In this document: positions 1-8,788 of the stretch, in pieces
Numbering within the stretch: the first letter of the stretch is position 1
Layout: every line of letters begins with the position of its first letter
Assembly: GCA_026636295.1 (NCBI GenBank)
Contig: CP089462.1
Location: 434,001 to 498,000, forward strand
Length of the DNA stretch: 64,000 nt
Reading direction: 5' to 3'
Origin: Medakamo hakoo
Taxonomy: Eukaryota; Chlorophyta; Trebouxiophyceae; Coccomyxaceae
Notes under the pieces: model-generated
The model's input: only the letters and a program-made list of their open reading frames with translations
What the model was told of the DNA's origin: nothing
Databases searched by the model: none
Position numbers and translations under genes: made by a program

Positions 1-419
1 CTCGCCCCGGCCCGCGTCCAGCCAGGCCGCGTGGGCTGTGTTGTTGTGTTGTGTTGGGAAGGAGGAGGGATGAGGGGTTGAGCCGGAGGGGGAAGGCCGC
101 GCGCTGATGAAATGGAGAGGAGCACCACCAGCCCGGTGCCGGGCAGGCGTCCCCCCTCCGCCCACGACCCTACCCACCCACCTGAGTCCGCACACGCGTC
201 ATCCATCTCTGCCCGGCTGTCCGCAGCGGCCGCGCAGGTCAGGCACGCAAAGCCCGGCTGGTCTGCGTCGTGTTGCTGCTGCAGCCCATCGGCTGGGCCA
301 CCGCCGCCGCCGTCGCGCTTGCCCCAGCCCGCCAGCAGGGCCCGGGCTACGGGAATGAAGGCGGCCTGGCCGCCGCCTCGCTCCGCCTTCCACGCAGCGA
401 GGTGTGGACAAGGCGCCAT
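1..419 (-). CDS. Zinc-finger-UBP protein, likely ubiquitin-specific protease of the UBP22/USP22 type (5' part only)
   Basis: Exons on the minus strand are 419-182 and 35-1; the gene continues off the left edge. The donor after 182 reads CAG|GTGGGT, the acceptor before 35 ends in ACAACACAG, and the phase closes across the junction. The 91 visible residues begin MAPCPHLAAWK, then a Gly/Gln linker, FACLTCAA, and a His followed by WLDAGRGE. This spacing of CPH, CxxC and H..D..GE resembles the zinc-finger UBP domain of SAGA-type deubiquitinases (USP22/UBP22), which binds ubiquitin or adaptor subunits. The catalytic domain lies outside the window, so protease activity is inference; BRAP-like E3s also carry this finger. 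The start faces the plastid L29 gene across 162 bp. Confidence 0.5.
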   Translation of the reverse strand, partial: MAPCPHLAAWKAERGGGQAAFIPVARALLAGWGKRDGGGGGPADGLQQQHDADQPGFACLTCAAAADSRAEMDDACADSGGWVGSWAEGGRLPGTGLVVLLSISSARGLPPPAQPLIPPPSQHNTTTQPTRPGWTRAGA

Positions 420-581
420 GGTGTGTGGCGCGCCTCTCTTTTTTTGGTGTGGTCTTGCTTTTATGGCGACCGCGCAGCAAACGCGCCGCTGCCCTCTCAC
501 TCACCCTTTTCCCGTGCCACAGCGGACCGCCCCCTGACGCGAGTCCGTTCCCTCCAGTCCGTCGCACACTCTACACTAGCC

Positions 582-1534
582 ATGCAGGCCATGCGCCCAG
601 CCACCCGGCCGGCCCCTCGCCTGGCCACGCCCTCCGGCCGGCCCTCGTTGACGCTCGTCGCGGCCAAGCCGACGAAAGCCGCCGACTTCCGTTCTTTAAG
701 CGACGACCAGATTAAGCAGGAGGTGGCCGACGGTAAAAAAGCGCTGTTCAAGCTGCGCATGGCCCAGAAGACGCGCCAGGTGAGTGGTGGGTGGAGAGTG
801 GATGGGCGCGGGTGGGGGCGGAGGGCGAATGCGGGTCCGCCGTCGGAGCGTCGTGTGTGTGTGTGGCTGCCGGCACGGCCGGCCGCAGCGCGGGGCCAGG
901 CGGTGGCTTGGTCGCCATGCCCGCCCTGTCGATGTCACCGGCCAGGATCAGAGACCGCATTGAGGTGGAGACAGAGGCTGGAAGATGCGGGCGCAGGCCG
1001 CCGCACGCCCGCGTGGCAGCCTTGCCGAGCCGCCGTCCGTGGCTAGGTGCGAGCGCAAGGCGAAAAACGACGCGGCTGCGTCTCGCTCACCCCTTTCCAC
1101 CCCCCGTCTTTTCACAACACACAGGAGTTCAAGGGCTCGGACTTTGCGTGGAACCGCAAGAAGGTGCGGTTTGACGAGAGACGGTCGTGGGCGACCGCGC
1201 GACAAAACCAAAACACTCTTGCCACACGGCCCGTCGTCTCACGCTCTCTCGATTCGTTCTCTCTCCTCTCTTTTCCCCAACCACAGATCGCCCAGCTGCT
1301 GACCATCCTGCGCGAGCGGTCGGTGGAGGCTGGCGTCAGCAAGCGGGACGCCCGCAAGGCGGAAGCGTGAGTTTTTGACGCCGTGGAAAGGGGGCGGCCC
1401 GCCGACTAGAGAGCGGGCCGTGAGCTGCTCCGCCCTCTCTCGACCTGCAACCACCACTCACCACCACCACCCCACGCCCTCCCCTCACACACGACAGTAA
1501 GGAGAAAATCGCCGCGGGTTACGGCAACATGTGA
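582..1534 (+). CDS. Plastid 50S ribosomal protein L29 (uL29c)
   Basis: Exons 582-779, 1125-1163, 1287-1366 and 1498-1534 join in frame to a protein of about 116 residues. Residues 1-33 form an Arg/Ala/Pro-rich, acid-free plastid transit peptide. The rest matches uL29: FRSLSDDQIKQEVADGKK and LFKLRMAQKTRQ, then IAQLLTILRERSVEAG, the two antiparallel helices that sit at the tunnel exit of the large ribosomal subunit. The last exon encodes only KEKIAAGYGNM after the split codon. Intron 1 (345 bp) is the longest; all three acceptors end in ACAG. The start ATG is the first in the most credible 5' exon and is followed at once by the presequence. A mitochondrial L29 is less likely because of the transit-type N-terminus. 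Confidence 0.85.
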
Positions 1535-1722
1535 GCCCGGATCGCTGCACTGACAACCCATTCCTTCTTTTGGGGGGAGAGAGAGAGAGCGTGTGTGGGA
1601 AAAAACCAAAACTTGAGACTCGACAAAAGGCAAGGGAAGGCAACGCACTCTCTCCATGCTCTCTCTCTCGCTCCCTCCCTGTCTCTCTCTCTCTGTCCAA
1701 GCCATGCCCCATGCTCGCTCAC

Positions 1723-3354
1723 TCACTCTTCGGCGACGACCTCCTCCTCCGCGACCGGGTGCGACCCGACCCGCACTTTGGGGGCGGGCGCCGCCGCCGT
1801 CGCCGGCGTGGCGCGGGAAGGAGCAGGCGGCGCGGCGGCGGCGCGGCCACCGCCACCACCGCCCTCCAAGACGGCCGGGCGCGGCACGGTCGCCACGCCG
1901 CCCCCGCCGCCCGCGCCGACCCGCCCGCCCGACGACAGCTCCGCCAGCAGGGACGCGCGCTCCGCCTCCGCGGCCTCTAACGCGTCCATGGCCTCCTTCC
2001 ACTGGGCGGCCATGGCTTCCGCCGCGGACCGGGCGTCCGCGGCGGCCGCGTCCAACGCGGCCGCTTCCGCCCGGCCACGGCGGACGAGGGGGTCGGCCAT
2101 CTCCTCGACGGCCAGCGCCGCGGAGAAAGACACGGCCAGGCCGTCGATCTCGTCCCGGGCCGCGATGATCGACCCGCCAGCCACGTCCACAGCCGTCGCC
2201 GCGTCTTCAGCCGCCGCCGCCGCTTCGGCCGCTTCGGCCGCCAGGCCGGCCGCGTGTTCTTCGGCCGCGGCCGCGGCCGCCCGCGCCTTGTCCAGCGTGG
2301 CCAGGCGGGCTTCCAAATCCGCGACGACGGCTTTCTTGGCCAGCGCGTTGCGGGCCGCGACCTTGGCTTCCGTCGCTTTGGCCCGCTTGTCCGCGTCCGC
2401 CGCGGCCGCCGCTTCTTCGGCGGAGCGCAGGCCGCGGACCGCGTCTTCGACACTGGCCCGGGCGTCGGCCAGGCGCTCGCGCAACACCTCCGTCCCTTCG
2501 GCGGGCGGGGTGGGCGGGGACCGGGCCGCCGCCGCCAGGTCGGACGCAGCCTGGGCTTCGGCCAGGGCCGCGTCGGACGCAGCGGCCGTCGCCGCCGCCG
2601 CCGCGGCGGCCGCGCGGGCGCGGGCCGCGACCGCTTCCACCGCCTCCAGCTTGGCGCGCGCAGCCGCGACAAACTCGCGGGCGGACTCGACGCCTTCACC
2701 GCCTCCTTCAGCTTCTTCTTCTTCGATGCCGCCTTCCGGCGACGGAATCTTGCGCCACGCCCCCGGCTTCAGGCCGGGCGGCGGCGGCAGGGCTTCCAGC
2801 TTGGACAGGGCGATGGCCGCGCCGCCGGCGGCGTAGTCGTCCAGGCCGGCCGCGTGCGGCGGGAAGACCAGGTGCTTGGTCGGCGGCGCCACCACCTCCG
2901 TCGCCAGCAGGGACGGGCCGGCTGGGCCCACTGGGCAGGGCGCGATGGCTTCGGCTTCGGGGCCCGACGGGTCGTGGGCCTCAACAGCGGCGGCGTGGGC
3001 GAGGTGCTTTGTGCCGCGGGCGCCGCGGCCACCCAGGGGGGAGGTGGCCTGCTTCGGGGGCGGGGCGGCGCCGGGCGTGAAGGCGGACGGCCAGATGCCT
3101 TCAGGCAAGTGCGACGCCGTGACGCGCGACCGGGCCGCGCTCGCTCTGGCGCCGGCGCGTGCGGCGCGGACGGAGGGCGGGGAAATGGGCGTGGTGGTGG
3201 TGGCGGGTTTTCCGGCCTTGGGCGTGCTCGGCGAAATTTCGTCGCCACCGCCGGGGAAAAACGCAGACGGCTTGATGGCCTCCCACTCGGCCGGGTAGGA
3301 GGAGTACGACGATCGGCGGGTGCGGCGGGCGTGGGTGGTGGTGGCGGCGTGCAT
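1723..3354 (-). CDS. Ala/Glu-rich coiled-coil protein, function unknown
   Basis: A single exon of 543 codons. I do not recognise the family. The N-terminus carries a Ser/Tyr patch followed by AEWEAIKPSAFFPGGGDEISP, which looks like a conserved short motif, then a Pro/Thr linker and a second KPGAWRKIPSPEGG segment. From about residue 220 to 500 the chain is a long Ala/Glu/Asp/Arg-rich heptad-like stretch with no helix breakers, a probable coiled coil. Codon choice follows the local G/C-at-third-position bias, and the strong Ala-Glu-Ala-Arg periodicity is not what the other frames show. It starts 223 bp from the divergent DJ-1-like gene. A structural or motor-adaptor role is possible but unsupported. 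Confidence 0.6.
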   Translation of the reverse strand: MHAATTTHARRTRRSSYSSYPAEWEAIKPSAFFPGGGDEISPSTPKAGKPATTTTPISPPSVRAARAGARASAARSRVTASHLPEGIWPSAFTPGAAPPPKQATSPLGGRGARGTKHLAHAAAVEAHDPSGPEAEAIAPCPVGPAGPSLLATEVVAPPTKHLVFPPHAAGLDDYAAGGAAIALSKLEALPPPPGLKPGAWRKIPSPEGGIEEEEAEGGGEGVESAREFVAAARAKLEAVEAVAARARAAAAAAAATAAASDAALAEAQAASDLAAAARSPPTPPAEGTEVLRERLADARASVEDAVRGLRSAEEAAAAADADKRAKATEAKVAARNALAKKAVVADLEARLATLDKARAAAAAAEEHAAGLAAEAAEAAAAAEDAATAVDVAGGSIIAARDEIDGLAVSFSAALAVEEMADPLVRRGRAEAAALDAAAADARSAAEAMAAQWKEAMDALEAAEAERASLLAELSSGGRVGAGGGGGVATVPRPAVLEGGGGGGRAAAAPPAPSRATPATAAAPAPKVRVGSHPVAEEEVVAEE

Positions 3355-3530
3355 GGTGTGTGTGCAACGGCGGCGTGTTTTTTATTTTCCTGTGGCGGGG
3401 TGGAAGGTGTGGCGTGGGCGCAAACCCACCCACCCGCTCGCGCGCTCCTCATTCTCTCACTCATTTTTTTCCGCCGCGCCCCGGTCCCGCCACGCCCACC
3501 GCGCCCGCAACCAACCCCCACGACCCGCAC

Positions 3531-3566
3531 ACACCCACACCACCCGCGCACACCCACACCACCCGC
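3531..3566. repeat. 17-bp direct repeat, two copies, upstream of the DJ-1-like gene
   Basis: ACACCCACACCACCCGC occurs at 3531-3547 and again at 3550-3566, followed by an ACAC run that ends at the ATG at 3578. It is probably 5' leader of the DJ-1-like gene. C/A-rich leaders of this kind recur in front of other starts in the window. Confidence 0.7.
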
Positions 3567-3577
3567 ACACACACACA

Positions 3578-4390
3578 ATGGTTGCGGCCGGCACCCCCAC
3601 CACCTCCTCGCACCCGTCGTCCGCCCCGTCCCCCATCGCCGCGCTGCCCGGCCGGCGTTCCGCGTCGCTCGCCTCCCGCCGCCCGGGGCCCGTCGCCCTC
3701 GTCGCCACGTCGTGCGCCGCCCTGGGCGACACCGCCCTGCCCACCGGCGCGGCGTTGCCGGACCTGGCCGTCCTGTACACCGCCCTCATCGACGCGGGCG
3801 TCGACTGCGAGATCGTGTCGGTCGCGGGCGGGCCCGTCCCGCTCGACCCCGCCTCCCTGGCCGGCGGGTCCGGCATCAAGGCCGCGGGCCCGGCCTTGCG
3901 CCGCCTGGCGGGCGACGCGGCCGCCCAGCGCGAGCTGGCCGACACCCGGTCGTTTGTTGGCCTGGGCACGGGCGAAGACTTGGCGGGCGTCGTGTTTGTG
4001 GGCGGCCGCGGCGCTGCCTGGGACTTGGCCTACAACACGGAAGCGGCCCGCTTGGCTGAGCGCGTCCACGCGGCCGGCGGTGTCGTGGCCGGCATCGGCC
4101 ACGGCGTCGCCCCGTTGGCGACCCTGGCCCGCGGCCGCGCCATGACCGCCTTTTCCAACGCGGAGGAAGACGCCGACGGCGGCGCCGCCCTCGTCCCCTC
4201 CCTCCTGGAGTCCCACCTGAAGCAGGCCGGCGCCAAAATCACGACGGCGACCGTCCCCGGCGCGTCGCACGCGGTGCGGGACGGGCGGGTGATCACCGGT
4301 CAGAACTGTGCGAGCGCTCCCGCTGTGGCGGCGCTGGTGCTGGAAGCGCTGTCTGGTGGGGTGGCTGGGTTGGGCGTGGGGGCGGCTTAG
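3578..4390 (+). CDS. DJ-1/PfpI (class I glutamine amidotransferase-like) protein lacking the nucleophilic Cys
   Basis: One exon, 270 residues. The fold signatures of the Hsp31/YajL-like DJ-1 subgroup are present in order: a leading strand PVALVATSCAALGDT, LYTALIDAGVDCEIVSVAGG, PVPLDPAS, VVFVGGRGAAWDLAYN, FSNAEEDADG, LLESHLKQAGAKI and VITGQNCASAPAVAAL. In active members the nucleophile elbow reads AVCHGP; here residues 172-176 read GIGHG, so Gly174 replaces Cys, and the GGHGP loop has become GGRGA. The N-terminal 40 residues are Ser/Pro/Arg-rich and could be a plastid transit peptide. The family is tied to glyoxalase, deglycase, chaperone or amidase roles; without the Cys a catalytic role is unlikely and a structural or regulatory one is inferred. 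The ATG was chosen as the first after the C/A-rich leader. Confidence 0.85.
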   Translation: MVAAGTPTTSSHPSSAPSPIAALPGRRSASLASRRPGPVALVATSCAALGDTALPTGAALPDLAVLYTALIDAGVDCEIVSVAGGPVPLDPASLAGGSGIKAAGPALRRLAGDAAAQRELADTRSFVGLGTGEDLAGVVFVGGRGAAWDLAYNTEAARLAERVHAAGGVVAGIGHGVAPLATLARGRAMTAFSNAEEDADGGAALVPSLLESHLKQAGAKITTATVPGASHAVRDGRVITGQNCASAPAVAALVLEALSGGVAGLGVGAA

Positions 4391-4648
4391 AGTGAGTGTG
4401 TTTCTCCTTTGCTTTGCTTTGCTTTTGTGTTGAGGAGAGGGATTGGGATGAGGAGCGCGTTCGAGGGAGGTGCGTCGTTTGTCTGTTTTTTTTTTTTTTG
4501 CGCTGACGGACAGGCGGGGAGAGAGAGAGAGAGAGTGCTGGAAAAAAAAACGAGCGGTGCACCGCTGGCACATTTTTTTTTCTTGGCTAGCTCTACCCCC
4601 GCCACCTCGCCACGCCCACAGCACGACACTCCAACCTCCTCCAGCACC

Positions 4649-5161
4649 ATGACCAGGGTGAGACACGTGCCAAGCTTTCAACGACAAGCGACACGCTGTC
4701 AATGTAGTTCACTGTGCGGCAGGGGCGAGGCAAAACGAAAGACAGCATGCCATCCATCTTCACCCTCCCCACCCAACCCTCACCAAACAAAAAAACACCA
4801 GCGCCACGCCCTCTTCTTCCTCCTCTTCCTCGTCTGTGTCGCCTTGTTAGGCAGCCCAGTTGACGCTCTGTTCGACAAACTCCGCGAACGAGAGCGCGAA
4901 CGCGAGACCAGTACTGATGGCAGCAGCGGCGGTGGCGGCGGCGACACGTCGTCCACTGCGAAAGTGGCCGGCATCACCGCCGGCTCGGTCGGGGGCGCCG
5001 CCCTCCTGGCCTGCCACGTCTTCATGATCCGGCGCCACATCCACAAAAAGCGGGCGCGCAAAGCGGCAAAAGCGGCAGAAGCGGAGGCCAAAGCTGGGGC
5101 GGCTGCTGCTGCGGGTGGCGTGGTGAAGCCTGTGGGCGCGGCGGCGACGGCCGCGGTGTGA
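4649..5161 (+). CDS. Small single-pass membrane protein with signal peptide, unknown
   Basis: Exons 4649-4657 and 4802-5161 give 122 residues. The first exon encodes only Met-Thr-Arg. The donor GTGAGA and acceptor ACACCAG are good, and splicing creates a classic signal peptide: MTR-RHALFFLLFLVCVALLG, then SPVDA. A charged Arg/Glu repeat and a Ser/Gly linker follow, then a transmembrane helix around VAGITAGSVGGAALLACHVFM, a strongly basic stop-transfer segment (RRHIHKKRARK) and an Ala-rich tail. It looks like a type I membrane protein with a very short lumenal part. No family recognised. It lies tandem to the DJ-1-like gene, separated by 258 bp that include a T-run near 4485. Confidence 0.65.
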   Translation: MTRVRHVPSFQRQATRCQCSSLCGRGEAKRKTACHPSSPSPPNPHQTKKHQRHALFFLLFLVCVALLGSPVDALFDKLRERERERETSTDGSSGGGGGDTSSTAKVAGITAGSVGGAALLACHVFMIRRHIHKKRARKAAKAAEAEAKAGAAAAAGGVVKPVGAAATAAV

Positions 5162-5226
5162 ATGGTGGTGATGGGGGTCGTGGTTGGTTTTTTCCATTTT
5201 TTGGGCGCGGCCACAGGGTTTTGGTG

Positions 5227-6093
5227 TTACACGGCAGCGGCGCCGTCGTCCGCCGCCTTGCTCTTTTTCTTTGTCTTCTTTTTGGCTTTGGCCTTGTCGT
5301 CTATCCTGCCCTCCACCGCCGCCGTCGCCGCCCCCAACCCCCGCCCCGCCGCCCCCACCAGCATGCGCCCTTTGCCGCCCCGCCCATCCTCGTCCGAACT
5401 TTCTGCGAGGGGTTTTTCGCCTGCGACGGCGGCGGCAGCTGCCGCCGCTGCCGCCGCTGCGCCGGCTGCAATGCTGTCTGCGTCCACAGCCACCTTCGCA
5501 GCGCGAGCAGCCCGCACGCCCTCCTCGACGGACGAGTCGGACGGGTCGGGGGAGGTCACCCGCCGCCGGCGCGGCGGGCGGCGGGGTGGTTGGTGGTGGG
5601 ACGGAGAGGCGGCGGGCCCTCCGTCCGTCCCAGCCACGACAGGCGGCGGCCGGCTGAATAGGATGATGCCGCCGCTGTCGTCAGAGGCGGCGGGCGGCGC
5701 TGGGCCAGGTGGCGGGACGGGCGCCTCGCCACCTCCAGCCTTGTTTTTCTTCTTCTTCTTTTTCTTGGTCGGCGGCGGACTGGCGTCGCCGTCCCCCTCA
5801 CCCGACTCGGCAGCTTCGAGCTTGCGTGCCAGGACCGCGTACAGCTTGTCCTGGAAAGCCGGTGGGAGTGGGGCGTCTTCACCCGCGCCGGCCGAGCCCA
5901 GCGTTTTCTGGCTAGGTTGGGCGCCGCCGGCGCCGCGCCCGCTGCCGCGCCCGCTGCCGCCGGCCTTGAGGCGTGCCGCCCGCTCCTCGGCTCGCGCGGA
6001 CGCTTCCGTCAGGAGGGCAGCGCCATCCACAGCGCAGGCGGCCAGGGCTGCCGCGTCCTCATCGTCGGACGAGGAAGAGGACGGCGAAGGCAT
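5227..6093 (-). CDS. Lys/Ala-rich acidic protein, unknown, probably nuclear or nucleolar
   Basis: One exon, 288 residues. It opens MPSPSSSSSDDEDAAALAAC, an acidic Ser/Asp block that resembles casein-kinase-2 sites. A Gly/Arg stretch follows, then a helical segment FQDKLYAVLARKLEAAE that may be the only folded part. A run of nine lysines (KKKKKKKNK type), the short hydrophobic motif GGIILFSRP and a basic RRPPRRRRV patch come next, and the chain ends in a Lys-rich KAKAKKKTKKKSK tail. Composition suggests a nucleolar or RNA-associated protein, but I cannot name a family. Its ATG lies within the CATG at 6091-6094, which also holds an ATG on the other strand in frame with TRMT2A. Confidence 0.65.
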   Translation of the reverse strand: MPSPSSSSSDDEDAAALAACAVDGAALLTEASARAEERAARLKAGGSGRGSGRGAGGAQPSQKTLGSAGAGEDAPLPPAFQDKLYAVLARKLEAAESGEGDGDASPPPTKKKKKKKNKAGGGEAPVPPPGPAPPAASDDSGGIILFSRPPPVVAGTDGGPAASPSHHQPPRRPPRRRRVTSPDPSDSSVEEGVRAARAAKVAVDADSIAAGAAAAAAAAAAAVAGEKPLAESSDEDGRGGKGRMLVGAAGRGLGAATAAVEGRIDDKAKAKKKTKKKSKAADDGAAAV

Positions 6094-6148
6094 GTGCAAA
6101 GAAAAAAATGTTGCTGTGTGGAGCGCACAACGAATTTCGTGCGGCAAA

Positions 6149-8236
6149 ATGACGGTGGTCGACGCGCCGCCGCCGGCCAAGCGGCCCTGCCCAGATGGGC
6201 ACGACGAGCTGGCGCCCCCACCAGCCAAGCTGGCCAAGGCAGGAGACGGTGGGCTGGCCCCACCACCGGCCTCCCCGCCCACCCAGCCGTCGCCGACGGC
6301 GGCTACCAACCCGCCCACTCCAGCCCGCCGCCCGTCCCTGGCCGCCTTGCTCATCCCCGTCCCGGCCCGCTGGGACGACCGCGCCCTGCGCCACTGGCTG
6401 GACTCCCAGGCCATCCGCGTCCGGTCCGCCCGCAAGAAAAAGGGCGGGACGCTCGCGTTCCTGTCGTTCGGGTCGGTGGGCGAGCGGGTCAGGGCGGACG
6501 CGGCCGTCGCGGCGGCCAAACCCCCGCCCGGCATGGCCGGCAAGCGAGCGCCGGCGTTGAAGGACGACAGCCGGCGGTCCATCATTCCGGCGTGCGACGT
6601 GGATGTGCGGGACGTCGTCACGCCGCTGTGGAAGGTGCCGTACGCGCACCAGCTCACCACGAAGTGGGCCAAGGTGCGGGACGCGCTGGGCCGGCTGGCC
6701 ACCGCCGCCGGCGGCGCTGGGGGCGACCCCGCGTGGGCGGCCGCCCTCACCCCGGTCGGCATCCTGCGGTCGCCGGCCACGCGCGGCTACCGCAACAAGT
6801 GCGAGTTCTCGGTCGGCCCGGGCGCGGTGCGGGAGGGCGAGCCGCTGCGGCCGGCCGTCGGCTTTTGCCTGGGCTCCTTCAAAGACGGCATCGTCGAGGT
6901 CGGCCCGCCCGGGCCCGCGCCCAATGTGAGCCCGACGGCGGCTGCGGCCGCGGACGCCATGGCCGCCTTCCTCGAGGCGGGCGGCGGCGGCGCGGCCCTG
7001 CCCGCCTGGGACAAGCTGGCGGGGAAAGGCTTTTGGCGGCTGCTGACGGTGCGTGAGGCCCGGGCCGAGACGCCGCTGCCGTCCCCGCCGCCGGGCGCCG
7101 GGCCGGGCGCCCTGCTGGACGAGGGCCTGGCCGACCAGGGCGCGGCCTGCCCGCCCTTTGCGGACCTGGAGTGGGAGCGGTGGCTCGTCCCCGCGGCCGC
7201 GCTCCCGCCGCCTGGTGAAGGGGCCGGCCCCCCGCACCCGTCGTCACCCCACCCGCCGCCACCGCCGCTGCCCCCGCCGGAGGAAGTCATGCTTGTCATC
7301 CAGGTCGACCCCGCCGCCGCGCCGCCCGCGGCCGCGCGGTCCGAACTGGCGGCCGCCGGCGACGCGTTGGAGGCGGCCGTGCGGGCCGTGGCGGCGCAAG
7401 CACGCACGTCCGTCTGGGTGCAACACCACTCCGGCGTCTCCAACGCCGCGTCGGACGACGCCCCGCTCATGCGCCTGGCCGACGCGGTCAGTGGCGTGGA
7501 GCGCGGGCCCGGCGCACCAGCCAACGACGACGGCGGCGGCTGCCTGACCGACACGCTCGCCGGCCTGCGCTTCCGCGTGTCGCCCTCCGCCTTTTTCCAG
7601 GTCAACACGCCGGCGGCGGCCCTGCTGTACCGCGCCGCCGTGGCCTGGGCGGACCCGGGCGACGGCGACGTCCTGCTGGACGTGTGCTGTGGGACGGGGA
7701 CACTGGGCGTGTGTGCGGCGGTCGTGGCCGCCGCGTCGGGCCGCGGCGGCGGCGGTGGCGGGCCCGCCCCGCCGCGCGTCCTGGGCGTGGACACCATCGC
7801 GTCCGCCATCGCGGACGCGGCGCTGAATGCCGCTGCCAACGGGCTGGACCCGGCCACCTGCACGTTTGTGGCGGGGAAGGCGGAAGACGCGCTGGGCGGC
7901 CTGCTGGACGCCGCGGTGGCGGGCGGCGGCGGCGGCGGGCCGGCCGGGCCGGCCCTGGTCGCCATCGTCGACCCGCCGCGGGCGGGCCTGCACCCCAAAG
8001 TCTGCGCGGCGTTGCGGGCGTGCCACGCCCTGAAGCGCATTGTCTACGTGTCGTGCAACGTGGAGAGCCAGGCCGCGGACGCGGGGCGGCTGTGCGGTGG
8101 CGGCAGTGGTGGTGGCGGCGGCGGCGGTGGGGACCCGGCGTCGCAACCCCCGCCGTTCAAGCCCGTGCGCTCGTTGGCCGTCGACCTGTTCCCGCACACC
8201 GCGCACGTGGAGAGCGTGCTGCTGCTGGAGAGGTGA
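6149..8236 (+). CDS. tRNA (uracil-5-)-methyltransferase, TRMT2A/TrmA family
   Basis: One exon, 695 residues. It methylates uridine C5 (U54 in the tRNA T-loop for TRMT2A/Trm2/TrmA) with S-adenosylmethionine. After a Pro/Lys-rich leader there is an RRM-like segment (LLIPVPARWDDRALRHWLDS) as in animal TRMT2A, then the conserved GYRNKCEFSVG, FRVSPSAFFQVN, the SAM-binding LLDVCCGTGTLG (about 508-519), AIVDPPRAGLHPKV and the nucleophile motif YVSCN with Cys636. The general base is Glu688 near the C-terminus (HVES). Several poly-Gly/Ala/Pro loops enlarge it relative to TrmA. The chosen ATG is 55 bp from the divergent gene; an in-frame ATG at 6092 would add 19 residues. TGTAA lies 28 bp past the stop. 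Confidence 0.93.
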   Translation: MTVVDAPPPAKRPCPDGHDELAPPPAKLAKAGDGGLAPPPASPPTQPSPTAATNPPTPARRPSLAALLIPVPARWDDRALRHWLDSQAIRVRSARKKKGGTLAFLSFGSVGERVRADAAVAAAKPPPGMAGKRAPALKDDSRRSIIPACDVDVRDVVTPLWKVPYAHQLTTKWAKVRDALGRLATAAGGAGGDPAWAAALTPVGILRSPATRGYRNKCEFSVGPGAVREGEPLRPAVGFCLGSFKDGIVEVGPPGPAPNVSPTAAAAADAMAAFLEAGGGGAALPAWDKLAGKGFWRLLTVREARAETPLPSPPPGAGPGALLDEGLADQGAACPPFADLEWERWLVPAAALPPPGEGAGPPHPSSPHPPPPPLPPPEEVMLVIQVDPAAAPPAAARSELAAAGDALEAAVRAVAAQARTSVWVQHHSGVSNAASDDAPLMRLADAVSGVERGPGAPANDDGGGCLTDTLAGLRFRVSPSAFFQVNTPAAALLYRAAVAWADPGDGDVLLDVCCGTGTLGVCAAVVAAASGRGGGGGGPAPPRVLGVDTIASAIADAALNAAANGLDPATCTFVAGKAEDALGGLLDAAVAGGGGGGPAGPALVAIVDPPRAGLHPKVCAALRACHALKRIVYVSCNVESQAADAGRLCGGGSGGGGGGGGDPASQPPPFKPVRSLAVDLFPHTAHVESVLLLER

Positions 8237-8263
8237 GTGGCGGAGCGAGGTGTGTAGGGACCG

Positions 8264-8268
8264 TGTAA
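8264..8268 (+). promoter_or_regulatory. TGTAA polyadenylation-type signal
   Basis: TGTAA 28 bp after the TRMT2A stop. TGTAA is the usual poly(A) signal in green algae such as Chlamydomonas. A five-base match alone is weak. Confidence 0.4.
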
Positions 8269-8341
8269 ACAAAGAGAGTCATCAACCCAGCCCCCCAGGA
8301 CCAGCAACACACAAAAAAACTACAGCTCTCCTCCTGCCTCC

Positions 8342-8788
8342 CTACGCCCCACCGCCGCCCTGGCCTTTGCCCTGGATGCGGGCCAACAGAGCCAGCCGAG
8401 CGGCTTCCTTGTCCTCGGCGTCCCGCACCGCCTTGCGTGCGTTCAAGAAGATGCGGGCCCAGAAAATGATGGGCGGCGCCGCGGCGGCCGCGCACGCGAC
8501 GGCGGCGGCGGGGGACAGGCGCGGTTCGAAGGAAGGCGCGTCTGACAGCGGTGGGGCCGTGCGTGGTGCGGCAACCTCCACAGCGATGGAAGGGGCGGGG
8601 ACGACGAGGAGGGGCGGGGCGGGCGTCGTGGTTGAGGTGGCCGCCCAGGCAGCGGCGTGGTCGAACGCCGACGTGTCGGGAGCCGGCAGCGCGCGCGTCC
8701 GCGGGCACGGCCGGCGGAGGACGGCGAGTGGCTGCCCACCCGTCCGGCCTGAGGTGGACAGAAGGACCTGCTGTCCACGGCAGGCCAT
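8342..8788 (-). CDS. Small plastid-targeted membrane protein, unknown
   Basis: One exon, 148 residues. The first 30 residues (MACRGQQVLLSTSGR..., then RRPCPRTR) are rich in Ser/Arg/Thr and nearly free of acids, as in a plastid transit peptide. A low-complexity Ala/Pro/Thr region follows. Near the C-terminus is one hydrophobic segment (AAAVACAAAAAPPIIFWARIF), then an amphipathic basic/acidic helix NARKAVRDAEDKEAARLALLARIQ. This layout, one membrane helix plus a short stromal tail, is common among small thylakoid or envelope proteins, but I recognise no family. It is divergent from EMC8/9 across 161 bp and convergent with TRMT2A. Confidence 0.6.
   Translation of the reverse strand: MACRGQQVLLSTSGRTGGQPLAVLRRPCPRTRALPAPDTSAFDHAAAWAATSTTTPAPPLLVVPAPSIAVEVAAPRTAPPLSDAPSFEPRLSPAAAVACAAAAAPPIIFWARIFLNARKAVRDAEDKEAARLALLARIQGKGQGGGGA

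Noticed and set aside
2254-4059. A 601-codon plus-strand open frame across the coiled-coil and DJ-1-like genes
   Set aside because: Antisense to one gene and out of frame with the other; its Arg/Gly-rich composition is that of a shadow frame.
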